Shown here piece after piece: positions 1-10,338 of a stretch of DNA of 64,000 bases. The notes beneath the pieces are model-generated. The model worked only from the letters and a program-made list of their open reading frames with translations, had not been told where the DNA came from and ran no database searches. Origin of the DNA: Ilyonectria destructans (taxonomy: Eukaryota; Ascomycota; Sordariomycetes; Hypocreales; Nectriaceae); assembly GCA_020740775.1 (NCBI GenBank), contig JAHEWK010000005.1:1116001-1180000 (forward strand), in the 5' to 3' direction. The stretch's first letter is position 1, and every line of letters starts with the position of its first letter. The position numbers and the translations under genes were made by a program.

Positions 1-953
1 ACGGCGGCAGCGGAGGTGACGGCAGCAGCAGCGGAGGTAGCAGCGGCAGAGGTGACGGCGGCCTCAGCGGCGCTGGTAACAGCAGCGGAGGTGGCAACAG
101 CGGCGGCGGAAGTGGCAACGGCAGAGCCGGCACCGGTGGCCAGGGCAGTGCCGGTGGTGGGATCGGCGCTGCTGGCGATGGCAGAGCTGGCCTGCTCAAC
201 CTCGGTGGCACCAGCGATCATGGTGGGACCGGGGATGGGGTAGGTGCTGAGGGAGGTGTAGATGTTGAACAGGATACCGGCGTCATCGGCCTTGTAGAGC
301 TCAGTGCCCAGGGTACCCGTGGGCACCTCGGTACCGGAACCAGTGATCTCGAGGTTGAAGCACTGGGGGTAGTTCTGGGCACCGTCGGCGTTGCCAGCGG
401 AGTGGAGGGCGATGATCTCGTGGCGGAGAACGTAGAAACCGGGCTTGATGGTCTCGGGGATCTGGACCAACCAACCGATGCCGTTGTCGATGAGCTCGTC
501 GGCGGCGTAGGTGCCGGGGCTGGCGGAGCCGTCAATCAGGCCCTTCTCGCCAATCTTGAAGAACTCGAGGGTGGTCTTCTCGACGGACTCGCAGCCGGAG
601 TCACCGCAGGCGGCAAGGTAGTCCAGGACGGGACCCTTGTGGGAATCGGGCCAGGTGTCCCACTGGAGGTAGATGCTGTCACCGGCGGCGACGGTGGCGT
701 GGCCCTTGGCGTTCTCGGCGTTCTTGTGGCAGATGATGTCGGAAGTACCGTAGGCGGAGGGGGCGATGAAGCCGTTGTCAGTGGCATCCTGGGCCCAGCC
801 AACGACAACAGGAGGGTTGCTCTCGTAGGGCAGGGTGAAGACATCGTAACCGGCGTACGAGGCACCGTTGATGACGATGTTGTTGACGTGACCGTGGGCG
901 GCAACGGTGGCGGCACCGGCCAGCATGGAGAGGAGGGTCTTGGAAGAAGGCAT
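1..953 (-). CDS. AA9 lytic polysaccharide monooxygenase, C-terminus cut by window edge
   Basis: Copper-dependent oxidative cleavage of cellulose outside the cell. The frame opens at ATG 953-951 and stays open, with no intron, to base 1 (317 codons seen). Residues 1-19 are a signal peptide ending in VAA; cleavage would expose His20, the N-terminal copper-brace histidine of the family (HGHVNNIV). The second copper histidine is probably His85 in the NAKGHATVAAGD segment. The axial tyrosine sits in the GAQNYPQCFNLEITG block, the usual AA9 signature. After about residue 240 the chain becomes a long Ala/Val/Thr/Ser linker with repeated TSAA units that runs off the window, so whether a CBM1 follows is unknown. 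A GGCTAA box and a TATA-like box lie upstream. The family is clear; which glucan it attacks cannot be told. Confidence 0.93.
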   Translation of the reverse strand, partial: MPSSKTLLSMLAGAATVAAHGHVNNIVINGASYAGYDVFTLPYESNPPVVVGWAQDATDNGFIAPSAYGTSDIICHKNAENAKGHATVAAGDSIYLQWDTWPDSHKGPVLDYLAACGDSGCESVEKTTLEFFKIGEKGLIDGSASPGTYAADELIDNGIGWLVQIPETIKPGFYVLRHEIIALHSAGNADGAQNYPQCFNLEITGSGTEVPTGTLGTELYKADDAGILFNIYTSLSTYPIPGPTMIAGATEVEQASSAIASSADPTTGTALATGAGSAVATSAAAVATSAAVTSAAEAAVTSAAATSAAAAVTSAAA

Positions 954-1195
954 TGTTGCGATATGTTTGGTGATTTGAATCGGGTGAAGCTGAAGAAAAC
1001 TGTTGGAGTGGTAGTTGAATGAGTGGTGATCCGGCTAGCGGTAGAGTGAATGAAACGACTTCAGTCAATGAAGTCTAGGAAGTGAATGGAAAGAAAGCAA
1101 AACCTCAAGGGTTGAAAGGGAGTGGAACTGAAAGCTAATGATGGGATGAGCCTGAGAGAGAAAAGAAGTCTGGGAGAATGGGCGGGTGGTGTGGT

Positions 1196-1203
1196 CTTTT
1201 ATC
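1196..1203 (-). promoter_or_regulatory. TATA-like box of the AA9 gene
   Basis: On the minus strand this reads GATAAAAG, about 243 bp upstream of the AA9 start codon. Position and sequence fit a core promoter with a roughly 200-nt leader. Inference from sequence only. Confidence 0.4.
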
Positions 1204-1260
1204 TCAACTCTCTGCCTCCATCACCCTGCATCTCCCTGGGTCTGACATTCCCCGTTGCCG

Positions 1261-1266
1261 TTAGCC
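1261..1266 (-). promoter_or_regulatory. XlnR/Xyr1-type GGCTAA box upstream of AA9
   Basis: The plus strand reads TTAGCC, so GGCTAA points toward the AA9 gene about 310 bp upstream of its start. GGCTAA is the known core site of the fungal (hemi)cellulase activators XlnR/Xyr1. A hexamer is common by chance; its place in a cellulase-type promoter is the only support. Confidence 0.4.
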
Positions 1267-1481
1267 GTTATTGCACAGACGACAAGAGCCGCATCTAGTT
1301 ACGGGTCAACTCTCACTTGGGAAACGGGTCTTTCCTCGATCCCAGGGTTGTGGGTTGTCGGGAGCAGTTACCGTGAGGGGATAGGGGCCGATGTGCCACC
1401 CCGTTTCAGCGTCCGTGGTGATGGGCCGGCTGACCAGGGGAAGGCATCCAACCAAGATGCTAGTATTGGAGGTCCAGACGA

Positions 1482-1557
1482 TTCCAGGATCTTACTGTAC
1501 TTCCAGGATCTTACTGTACTTCCAGGATCTTCCTATACTTCCAGGATCTTCCTGTAT
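1482..1557 (+). repeat. 19-bp tandem repeat, four copies
   Basis: Four head-to-tail copies of TTCCAGGATCTTACTGTAC. The first two (1482-1500, 1501-1519) are identical; the third (1520-1538) and fourth (1539-1557) carry a few substitutions. They lie about 530-600 bp upstream of the AA9 start codon. They may be a minisatellite or an array of binding sites. Confidence 0.85.
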
Positions 1558-3484
1558 ATCCCGTCCATGCACGTCTCGATTCCTTCCAACGAAGCCAAGC
1601 CCTCGGTACGTGTCGCGGTGCATCCCCCAAGGTAGCATTGATTTCCGAAGCTCAGGTAGACCATCTAAAGCAGCATCTCGCTACACGTCCAGGGCATTAC
1701 TGAACCCGGATCTCTACAACGTCCAAGATCAAGGCGCAACTGAGAGGACGTCACTGCATGCGAAAAAGGCGCCGCCGCTTGGCACTTGCTTCAGCAGGCG
1801 AGTTCATCCCATGTTGGCAGAGGGAGCCGCTGGTTGGGCGGCGCCAGCCAGGGATGGGCATCTGGCGTGCGGTCTGTCGTTTGGCGACTACCGCTGCACC
1901 TGAAACCCCAGCGACTTGCAACGGCCGGGGGGTGGCTGCGGGCGGGGACGATGTGGATGATGTGGGTGATGGAGTGGAAGATGGAAATGCAGATGGACGG
2001 CGAGATCCCAGGCGGTTTTCGCTTCCAGGCTTCCAGGCCTCCACCCCCTGTCGCGGCTACCATCCGTACCTTGCAGAAGTGCGTAGGCGCCCTCGGCTAG
2101 GCAGGGGCCTCGCTGTGGCTGTCAGTTGTCAGGTCCGATAGGGCTTGTCCTCAGTGGGCGAAGCGGGCACTTTGCAGAGCGGTACAGCGGGGTCGCCTCC
2201 GCCGCTAGATCCACCAACTCTCCGGGTGAGAGGCCCTGGCTTCAGTGGCCTGTGCTGCTACCGGTGGGACATCATCTGTCCATGGATCTATCTATTCCTG
2301 CCCTGTCGATACAGTGCTGTGCTATAGTCTAGAAGCCCAGACCGCACCTTCAACCCGGCCACTCTCGGCGGACGTTCCAGTGGGATTCCGCGGCTGGGCG
2401 TTGCCGATGCGGCGTCCGGGGCTATTTTTCCGCTGGTCACTGCCTCGGCCGACCTGCCGCAAGAGTCCCACCCCGCCGCCGCGCCCTGTTTGAAGCCCCT
2501 GCCGGAGGGGAGCTGCTCAATTTCTCTGAGACTGACTCGTGGACGGCGGCGTTATACTAAATTTACATGCATATTACATACGGTTATGCAGTAGGGCGCT
2601 CCCTTGAGCCCATTGTGGGCAGGAGGAGCTGCCAAGATGACGAGTGTGGCTGCAAGCTCTCCCTCCATCTCGAGCTTTTCTCACCATCTTAATCGTTAGG
2701 CCTATCCCCACAAGCCACCTCAGCCTATCCACATGGCAACAGCACAGTCATTGATGGAACTCAACGCAGGTGGAAAGATTGCTCTTCCGTATTGTTTTAA
2801 TTGAAGAGTTTTGCTGATGACGCACCACATAGCGCTCGGGATGATCATTTACCTTAATGTGTTCCAACAAAACGTGGTGGTGGGTGTCAGTCGATCCCTT
2901 CATCCCTGGGCCATTCGGATGAAACAGGCGTGAATCATAGAATCGCCAATAATGGAGGGACGGATGACCTGCAATCAATGGTACCACACAGATCTACGGG
3001 CGCTCGCGAATCTTCTGCGGCTTGAGACATGCCAAACGACACAATTCTCTCGATTCCGGCAGCTGTTGCAAACAACTGCCAGGAATCGCATGTTGTGACG
3101 TGGAAAACAGCTCAGAGTCTCCGGCAAACTCAACTCAGGTGCCGGGCTCTAGACTTGGTAACAGTCGTAATACTCTCTATCCACCGAGTATCGTTAAACG
3201 TGTATCCGCCACCTGCGCGAGATTAATTACGCGTTTAGGCCAGGGCTCAATGCTTTTTTTCCCAACTCGCAGCATCGAGTTTTCGCCATGTCATGGCCCT
3301 CCAGCGCAATTTCCCACTTTCCCCTATTTGCGGGCCAAATTTCCCCATGGCCAAGCGAAAAACAATGTCGTTTACGAATCTCTCGGCCTGCGACGAGCAA
3401 AGCCATCCCTAATCCTCCCTCTCCTCCTCGCCGAAAAGCCGACCGTTGGCTCGAAACAGAAACGCGTGCACTGAGGCCATCGCC

Positions 3485-4391
3485 ATGTTCTGGCCAAGGG
3501 CTCAACGTGAGACGCGAGCGGGGTCCTCGCCTGCAGACCTGGAACAAGGGGCTGCCCAGACACCCTCACGCAAGGGCCCGCAGCCCAACAACCCTGTCTC
3601 CGAGGCCACTCCTGCAGCCGTGGACGCGAGCGACCGCGCAGGGCGCCTAGAGCCCAGCGACAGGCTGACCCGTCACCAGCTGTTCTACGTCTTGGTGCTG
3701 GACGGCTTTGGCGGCATGCTCCTCTCAGGCGGCGTCAACTTTGCGCTGGCTTACGGTGCGTTGGGTCCCCTAACCGCCTCTGTATCTCACTGGAACTAAG
3801 ACTAACACGGGAATCAACCGTCTAGCCATGTACACCACCCAGGACACCGTCAACAACCCTGTCCGTCTCTTCCAGCTGCCCAACACCCTGGCCGGCGATG
3901 CGGCTGTCACCATCATCGTCCAGTGCATTCTCACTTGGTTTGTCGAGAAGGGCCTAGTCGCCTATGACCTCTCCAAGCGCTCCGTCCAGCCCATTGGCTT
4001 TATCCCTGAGCCCTCTCGCCGCTGGCAAAGGTGGCTGTTTTTTCTACCCCCCGTTAGCGAAGCTGCAACCGAAGTTGAGACAAAGGGCGAGGCCGAGGCC
4101 ATCACGCCCGCCCAGCCCTCGACCTTGACATCGTTGCTTCAGCAGGCGCTCAGAGGATTTCTCCTCGCCATCGTCGGCTTTGTCTTGCTGTGGCCCGCTG
4201 GCGTTGGGATCTTGACCGCATTTGGCAAACGCTCCGGCGGCGACTACACGTATGCCGATCGGTGGACACCAGAGGTCTTCAAGTTTATTCTCGGCGGCTT
4301 GCTTGGCTTGCTGACCACGCCCTTGATGGCAGCATTCTGGCTCATCAAGGCCGGGTGGGAAGCGAAATCGGACGACATCTCAGAATCATGA
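3485..4391 (+). CDS. Four-helix membrane protein, DUF2456-like
   Basis: Exons 3485-3755 and 3826-4391; the 70-nt intron starts GTGCGT, has a GACTAAC branch site and ends TAG. The product is 278 residues. ATG 3485 was chosen because its context (ATCGCCATG) is good; an in-frame TTG upstream is not a likely fungal start. The N-terminal 65 residues are polar. Four hydrophobic segments follow: around LFYVLVLDGFGGMLL, LAGDAAVTIIVQCILTW, GFLLAIVGFVLLWPAGVGIL and FKFILGGLLGLLTTPLMAAF. The pattern and the TQDTVNNPVRLFQLPNTLAGD segment resemble the fungal family of unknown function DUF2456; I assign this from memory of the family, so treat it as probable. Function is unknown. Confidence 0.82.
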
Positions 4392-5719
4392 GATGCCAGG
4401 CACACACCACACTCGGTTTCCACCAACCCGTCCCGAGTTGGATCCTCTTACTACCGCATGATACATTCTGACGATCTTATCCGCCCATACGCCTTTGGCT
4501 TACGACGCTCTCCGATCAGGAGTTTCGTTTCAAGTGCGGGATACCACACAGTGTCAGAATGGCATGGGTCATCGCGAAAGAGATATATTAAGTTTCCTTG
4601 GCTGCATAAACACCCATGTGATTGAGCGTTGGAAAATCCACTGGGCAAAAGATAACCCTTCGGATAAATTCCCGACAATCGAACGAATCACTTGCATGTC
4701 ACGATGGAGATCTTACTCTATCTGTTTGTGATTCGTTCCAAGGCCAAATATAAACTTCAAGACGCCGTCGTCCAACGGTTGTGAAACCCCGTTTTAGCCC
4801 ATTCATTGATGGGTTTATTTTTCTGTTCGTGCGGCTGATCTTCCGGTGAGCCCAGGAAGGAGAGCCAAGGCTGTGCGATGAATATTAATAGTAATAGAAT
4901 AATGTTTAATTGATGCAGGCCTGGTCGGCTGCGATTTTCTCTTCCTCTTATCCATGTCGACAGTCAATCCATGGACCGAGCGTGAACTCTAAGTTTGCAT
5001 AGTGTGTTGGAGGAAACCTGACCAGTGATGATTAGCTTGATCTAATTATACATACTTCTGGTCTTGAAACTTGGCATCTGTTAAACTGCAATTCAATGAG
5101 GGGATTAGGATATGTGCGGATGTCGTAGAATGAACTAGAGAGGAGATCAAACACTCCTTTAAATAGACTTCCTACGCTATTTTCAGACACAAATCCAACA
5201 GGAATGATTTGAATTTTCAACGACTACCATTTCCTAGTTAGTATTGACTTATTTTCACTTTGTAAAAGCCATCTCAATCCATATCTGAAGAAATATTGAT
5301 TGGTGGTGCAGGGTAGCCATGCTGAATTAACACCCTCCCGCGAAATTGAAGCTCATAAATACAATTCACGTTTTAGCTTGTGTAAATTAAATGGAGACTC
5401 CAGAGAAGCTAAATGGTGGGAAAAAATGTTGTGGTCATGCGTGAAGTTTCTTGCTTCCTATTGCACTCTTCATGCGTTGCAAACGTATGTTGTCTTCATC
5501 AACTGATCAACATTACCCACCCTGCAATGAACTGGTGCACAGCAGTATGAATCCCGATTGACCTAATTTACACTTGATCATTATCCTCTTGTTAACTTCA
5601 TACTATATTGAAGGTTGTGTTCTACTTGTCAAACGTTCCATCTTCTCAACTTGATGGAACCCTGTTGGCCAAAAGTGCAAAAAAGTATTCAATAACATGT
5701 GTAACACATGTGGCCGGAT
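4392..5719. other. AT-rich intergenic region
   Basis: About 1.3 kb between the DUF2456-like gene and tRNA-Asp. From about 4730 it is clearly AT-rich compared with the flanking genes. I see no family match, no long open frame and no clear repeat structure. Confidence 0.6.
5679..5684 (-). terminator. RNA polymerase III T-run terminator of tRNA-Asp
   Basis: On the minus strand this is TTTTTT, about 35 nt beyond the 3' end of the tRNA gene. A shorter TTTT run follows at 5671-5674. Oligo-T runs end Pol III transcripts. Confidence 0.65.
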
Positions 5720-5791
5720 CTCTCCCGCCGGGAATTGAACCCGGGTCTCAAGCGTGACAAGCTTGCATACTGACCACTATACTACGGAAGA
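5720..5791 (-). tRNA. tRNA-Asp (anticodon GUC)
   Basis: A 72-nt cloverleaf with no intron. Acceptor stem TCTTCCG pairs with CGGGAGA (one T-G wobble) and the discriminator is G. The anticodon stem CAAGC/GCTTG is perfect, with a seven-base loop TTGTCAC, giving anticodon GTC. The T arm is CCGGG-TTCAATT-CCCGG. The D arm and four-base variable loop fit cytosolic tRNA-Asp. Confidence 0.95.
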
Positions 5792-6031
5792 TGTCAGGCG
5801 TTTGGCGCCTGTGTAGGTGGATCGGTGGTTGTCGTCGAGCTTCCGAGCCATTTTATTGTTTTGCGATGGGTCTCGGGCAGCTTCACGCAAGTGGTTAGAC
5901 ACTGTGGAGACTGCGCAGGAACGCCGAAACACCCAACCACCTTGACAATCGGACGCTAATCAGGCAGCCTCCCGCATCTAGCCTTCGTCAGCTACAGTTC
6001 GACCTTGGGTGCGTCGTCGACTACTCGCACA

Positions 6032-7729
6032 ATGGCGCTGTCTAGGCTCTTGACAGCTTCAATTGTTAGCCTCGCGGCATCCCTCACCGCTGGCCAGGTT
6101 CACGGCGCGAACACGGAATTCCGGGCGTTCCACAGTGGGGCGACGCGTCCGCTCCGCTCCGAAAGCTCCCCGCCTGCCATCAACATCTCTGTGCCGATTG
6201 ATCACTTCCACAATGAATCCATCTATGCGCCCCATTCAGCTGATTCTTTCCATTTGAGATACTGGTTCGATGCCCAGCACTATCGGGAGGGTGGCCCGGT
6301 CATCATCCTCGCCTCTGGCGAGACCAGTGGCGAGGACCGGCTCCCGTTTCTAGACCATGGCATCCTCGCGATGCTGGCCGAGGCGACGGGCGGCGTTGGC
6401 GTTGTCCTTGAACATCGATACTACGGCACCAGTTTCCCGGTGCCTGATCTGCGGGCCGAGAACATGCGCTTCTTGTCGACCGAGCAAGCGCTCGCCGACA
6501 CTGCCTACTTTGCCCAGCACGTCCAGTTCCCAGGCCTCGAGCACCTTGACCTCACGTCGTCGAATGCGCCATACATCATATACGGCGGATCCTACGCAGG
6601 AGCGTTTGCTGCATTCGCGAGAAAGGTATACCCTGATGTTTTCTGGGGTGCCATCTCATCTTCCGGCGTAACCGAGGCCATCGTCGACTACTGGGAGTAC
6701 TATGAGGCGGCCCGGCTATTTGCCCCTGGCGACTGTGCTGCCACAACACAGAAACTCACCCACTTCGTCGACAATATTCTTTTGGGCGACGATAGCGATG
6801 CGAAACAGCTGCTCAAGGATGTCTTTGGCCTTGGAGAGCTGCGGGACGATGACTTTGCCAACGTCATCAGCCGGGGTATCACGGGGCTGCAATCCACGAA
6901 CTGGGATCCCGAGGAGGACAGCTCCGACTTTGGATTCTACTGCGGTAGCATTTCTTCTGACCATGTCCTATTTGCCAGCACCCGCTCCCTCGCTCCGACT
7001 GTGCACGATCTTCTCTCCGCGGGAGGATACAAGGAGCAGGCCGAGTCGTTCACGAACCGCGTGTTGAACTACATTGGATACATCAGGTCGCACCTCAGAA
7101 CTGACCTCAGTACTTATTGCAAGGGAAAGAGCGTCGAGGAGTGCTATTCCAGCCGAGGAAAGAACAATCGCATCGATCTTAATCAGGGAATGGAGCGGAG
7201 TTGGGGCTATCAGACATGCACTCAGTAAGTACACCCCACCCAACTCCCGTTCAATGCTAACTATTTCTGTAGATGGGGATACTTCCAAACCGGATCTGGA
7301 GTCCCGAAAGGTCAACTCCCTCTCGTCTCTCGTCTGATTGACCTCGAGTACACCACCATTCACTGCCGTGAGGGGTTCAACATCACGACGCCCCCGAACG
7401 TTGAGTCAATCAATAAGCTCGGCGGCCTCAACTTCAGCTATCCAAGAGTGGCCTTCGTCGATGGAGCTGTGGACCCGTGGCGGGCAGCTACACCCCATCG
7501 CATTGGTCTCCCAGAGAGGGCGTCGACTGTGAGTGAGCCCTTCATCCTTATCGAGCATGGTGTCCACCATTGGGATGAGAATGGCCTGAAACCAAATGAT
7601 ACCGCGATAGGATTGCCTCCGCCGAGTGTAGCAAAGGCGCAGGAGCAGGAAATTGCGTTTGTCAAGGCGTGGCTGGAGGAGTGGACAGAACTTAGGAAGG
7701 ATGACGGGGATTTGCCTGGAGACTTGTAG
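6032..7729 (+). CDS. Secreted serine peptidase, family S28
   Basis: Exons 6032-7224 and 7273-7729; the 48-nt intron is GTAAGT...TGTAG and splits a Gln codon. Product 549 residues, normal for the S28 family of proline-specific serine peptidases (the lysosomal Pro-X carboxypeptidase/DPP7 group). ATG 6032 (CACAATGGCG) opens a signal peptide of about 25 residues. Catalytic Ser187 lies in GGSYAG, Asp465 in VDGAVDPWR and the His in the HGVHHWDE block (496/497). Several N-glycosylation sequons are visible. It probably degrades proline-containing peptides at acid pH outside the cell or in the vacuole; the exact substrate is not evident. Confidence 0.93.
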
Positions 7730-8159
7730 ACTGATTTCACATTGCCTTTAATTGATGATATTAAATTAGTAGGCCTGATCTTTTGCTTAGTCTAACTGTG
7801 AAGAAGCTCTTTCTCCTGGCAGTTTGACCGTCTGATAAATGGCTGTGCCTGGTGCGCACTCGTCGCATTTGTGGCAGCTGAGGTCGTTCCATATCAGGGC
7901 TCATACAAGTGATCCCGCTTCTACTTTGCTTAAACATGCTAGTCTAGTGATTGAACGACAGGAACAATGCTAACTCCGTACGTGGTCAATCTGCAGAGGT
8001 AGTTGGATGCCATCACAGATCTTGAATGCCATCACCACCAGGTGGCATCGGGTGAGGTTAATGATTGGCAAGTACCATTTAAGTCCAATAACTGGTTTAT
8101 ATGAATTCCCGTCTTACAAAAGCAATGAATTTAAGATATCATCACTTGTCGAGTACGAC
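7730..8159. other. Convergent intergenic region
   Basis: 430 bp between the 3' ends of the S28 peptidase and the first glycine-rich gene. It would hold both 3' untranslated regions. I see nothing else. Confidence 0.5.
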
Positions 8160-8846
8160 CTAGTCGCAGCCGCCACCGCCACCGCCTCCTCCACCTCCTC
8201 CGCCTCCGCCTCCACTATCGTAGCTGCTGCTACCACCTCCACTGTCGTAGCTACTACTACCACCTCCACCAGAGCTGCTATGGCTGGTATAGCCGCCTCT
8301 GTAACCACTATAGCTGCTGTGGCCCCCACTGTGACCCTCGCTCTGATTGTCGCGGCATCCAGAACTGTCGTCGCCTCCGGAATAGACGCTGGCGTATAGC
8401 ATACTGTTGTTGGCATTATTGTTGCTCCAATTATTGTTGCTGGAATGGTTGCCGCGTGTATAAGCAGAAGCAGAGGATTTGGACTGGGCATTCTTCTTCT
8501 TCCTCTCATTGATCTTCCTTCTAATCTCTTCGGCTGACTCTTCAGATGAAGGCGTAGGTTTGGCGTTTCCGACCTGGGCGGGCTCTTCCTGAGTTGGGGC
8601 GAGTTTGGTATGGACCTTCTTGGTCTGGCTCCCAACTGATTCTCCACGCTTTCCAGAAAGCTTGAAATCCGGTTGAGAAGATTGAGAGCTAGGTTTAGCC
8701 GTGGAGACTGTAATCGTGGGCTGGACAGGAGGAGACTGCCGTGGTGTGAACTTTGGCTCAGCTTTTAGAGCAGCCTCGGCATCGGGCGCAGCATCTTTCT
8801 TGTCGTGGCGTTTCTCCCACCATCGTGTGGGGAGATAGATGCACAT
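8160..8846 (-). CDS. Met-Cys glycine-rich protein, copy 1
   Basis: Uninterrupted frame of 228 residues starting at ATG 8846 (MCIYLPTRWWEKRHDKKD). The start was chosen over an upstream in-frame ATG because the MC-x-LP opening is shared with two neighbours. After the basic N-terminus comes a polar Pro/Ser/Thr/Gln-rich middle, a charged stretch EEIRRKINERKKK around residues 105-118, then an Asn/Ser/Tyr/Gly-rich tail with SSSYDSGGG repeats ending in about fifteen glycines and Cys-Asp. No signal peptide and no membrane span are visible. It is the first of three same-strand copies. I do not recognise the family. The low-complexity tail suggests a disordered, assembly-prone protein, and Cys2 next to basic residues could be a lipidation site; both are inference. 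Confidence 0.7.
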   Translation of the reverse strand: MCIYLPTRWWEKRHDKKDAAPDAEAALKAEPKFTPRQSPPVQPTITVSTAKPSSQSSQPDFKLSGKRGESVGSQTKKVHTKLAPTQEEPAQVGNAKPTPSSEESAEEIRRKINERKKKNAQSKSSASAYTRGNHSSNNNWSNNNANNSMLYASVYSGGDDSSGCRDNQSEGHSGGHSSYSGYRGGYTSHSSSGGGGSSSYDSGGGSSSYDSGGGGGGGGGGGGGGGCD

Positions 8847-9576
8847 GGTGAGCGTTTTCGCCTGGCAGTTGGAAATTAGGAAGTTTTGATGTAGAATTGC
8901 GCTATGTGATGAGGTTGCGTTGTTGAATGTGGTGATGAGCTTAAGTGGGTTTATGGTAGCATCTTTCATGTACTGAGATTCAACCTGTTTATATAATTCA
9001 TTGACCGTGGGGCAGCCCTGCCCATCTAGGTATAGGCACCCAACATAGCCACTTCGTGATGCAATTGCTCATGCGTTGGATTTCGCGTCACAATCAACAC
9101 ATGGTCTCGGGGAGGTAAACAACCCGAGTGTGGAGCTGCAAGCCTCAAAAATGCCTGACAAGGCTGCTGGGTCCTTGCAGTCTCGCCCGAGTGATGTGTG
9201 GGACGTCATTCGACATCCTGGACGAGCTCCATAAAACCTCAGCTCAACTTCAGCTCCGTGCCGCGTATGCCTAGAGCCGCGCAGGTTTCCGGTTTAGAGG
9301 CAGGATCTGCGAAACTGTGGGGATTGCGTTGTTTAAGTGCGGAATCACGTTGATGGCTTCTTTGAGCTACACCAGTCGATACTCGACCGCGTCCCTCCTG
9401 CGATACTCGGGCCTCGGCTGGGATTGTTTGAAACCTCTGTCGAATACAACATCACGAAAAGGCTAGCAATTGGGATGTGAAAAGTGAGAATAATTAAGTC
9501 TTGGCATTCATACTAAATTGCCTACATCTGCATTAATAAACAGACATCTTGATTCTACAATTCGTCTGAACTGGAT
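8847..9576. other. Promoter region of Met-Cys copy 1
   Basis: 730 bp between copies 1 and 2 of the glycine-rich family. It contains the TATA box of copy 1 at 8989-8995. I see no other gene or repeat. Confidence 0.5.
8989..8995 (-). promoter_or_regulatory. TATA box of Met-Cys copy 1
   Basis: Minus strand TATATAA, about 145 bp upstream of the start codon. The two neighbouring family members have equivalent boxes at 9931-9936 and 11054-11061. Confidence 0.55.
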
Positions 9577-9807
9577 CTAAGCTCCACCTCCTCCATAGCC
9601 TCCCCCTACCCCTCCCGCGGAAAAAGCTCCGAACAACCCTGCAGAGACTCCTCCAGCGTTAGCGTCACCCGACTTCGTGCCAACATTTTGGCCAAGAGCA
9701 GGAGGTGCAGGAGTAAGACGACGGGGAAATGCAGGGCGGGCAGCTGCAGGATTCGGACTCGACTTACCAGTGGCAGTCTTCTTCCGGAAGATCGTTGGAA
9801 GACACAT
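9577..9807 (-). CDS. Met-Cys glycine-rich protein, copy 2 (short)
   Basis: A single-exon frame of 76 residues from ATG 9807. It opens MCLPTIFRKKTATGKSS, almost the same start as copy 3 (MCLPNLFRKQK), continues through a short Ala/Pro/Arg-rich middle, and ends in a modest Gly/Ala tail (GGVGGGYGGGGA). It lacks the long poly-Gly run and the Asn/Ser/His-rich region of its neighbours, so it is either a short paralogue or a contracted copy. No signal peptide or membrane span. Function unknown. Confidence 0.62.
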   Translation of the reverse strand: MCLPTIFRKKTATGKSSPNPAAARPAFPRRLTPAPPALGQNVGTKSGDANAGGVSAGLFGAFSAGGVGGGYGGGGA

Positions 9808-10338
9808 GGTTGTGGCGTGCCAAGGGGCTCGTAAAGCTTGAGGATTTCTAAAGTGTGGTTGGTTTTCCTTTGGATGAGTTTGTGAAGTTTGAGAAAGGGA
9901 GAAGGAATGACGGGCTGAGAAGGACGCGAATTTATAGTCCAAAGTTTGGCTGTTCTGGAACACATCACCTTGTCCATCTTATTTGGTTGATGAGTGAACA
10001 CTCGGAGCAATTCCCAGACATTCAAGCTTGATCGGGAAATTTAAATCATGATATATCAAACACTCATCAAATTCCTGGGGGGGTTGGAATCCAGGCTGTT
10101 CATTAGTTGGGTTGATAGCAATGGTAGCAGGTCGCATCTGTTGAGTGCATCGACTCACACAGCATACCAACCGAGAGTTGACAAACGCGCCGTGAGTTTG
10201 AAGCTGGCGATCTGCAAGAAGTGGTAGGAAACGCGGTATTGGTATCTATTTAAAACTGATTGAATGCCCCCCAAACTGCCATGCTGATCGATCGTATAAA
10301 ACGTAAAGCCACACTGAATTGACAACGACCTAGTCGCC
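9808..10338. other. Promoter region of Met-Cys copy 2
   Basis: 531 bp between copies 2 and 3, carrying the TATA box of copy 2 at 9931-9936. Nothing else recognised. Confidence 0.5.
9931..9936 (-). promoter_or_regulatory. TATA box of Met-Cys copy 2
   Basis: Minus strand TATAAA, about 125 bp upstream of the start codon, matching the promoter arrangement of the other two copies. Confidence 0.5.

Larger units (their letters stand above)
954..3484. other. Intergenic region, divergent promoter area of AA9 and the DUF2456-like gene
   Basis: About 2.5 kb separating two divergently transcribed genes. It holds a 19-bp tandem repeat at 1482-1557, a TATA-like and a GGCTAA box on the AA9 side, and GC-rich, CT-rich sequence from about 1750 to 2510. 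Short frames exist there but none shows a family motif, convincing intron signals or a good start context, so I call no gene. Confidence 0.6.

Noticed and set aside
402..1022. Plus-strand frame of 206 codons
   Set aside because: Antisense shadow of the AA9 coding sequence with no family motif.
1255..1903. Plus-strand frames of 126 and 170 codons upstream of AA9
   Set aside because: They translate the 19-bp tandem repeat and promoter sequence; no protein features.
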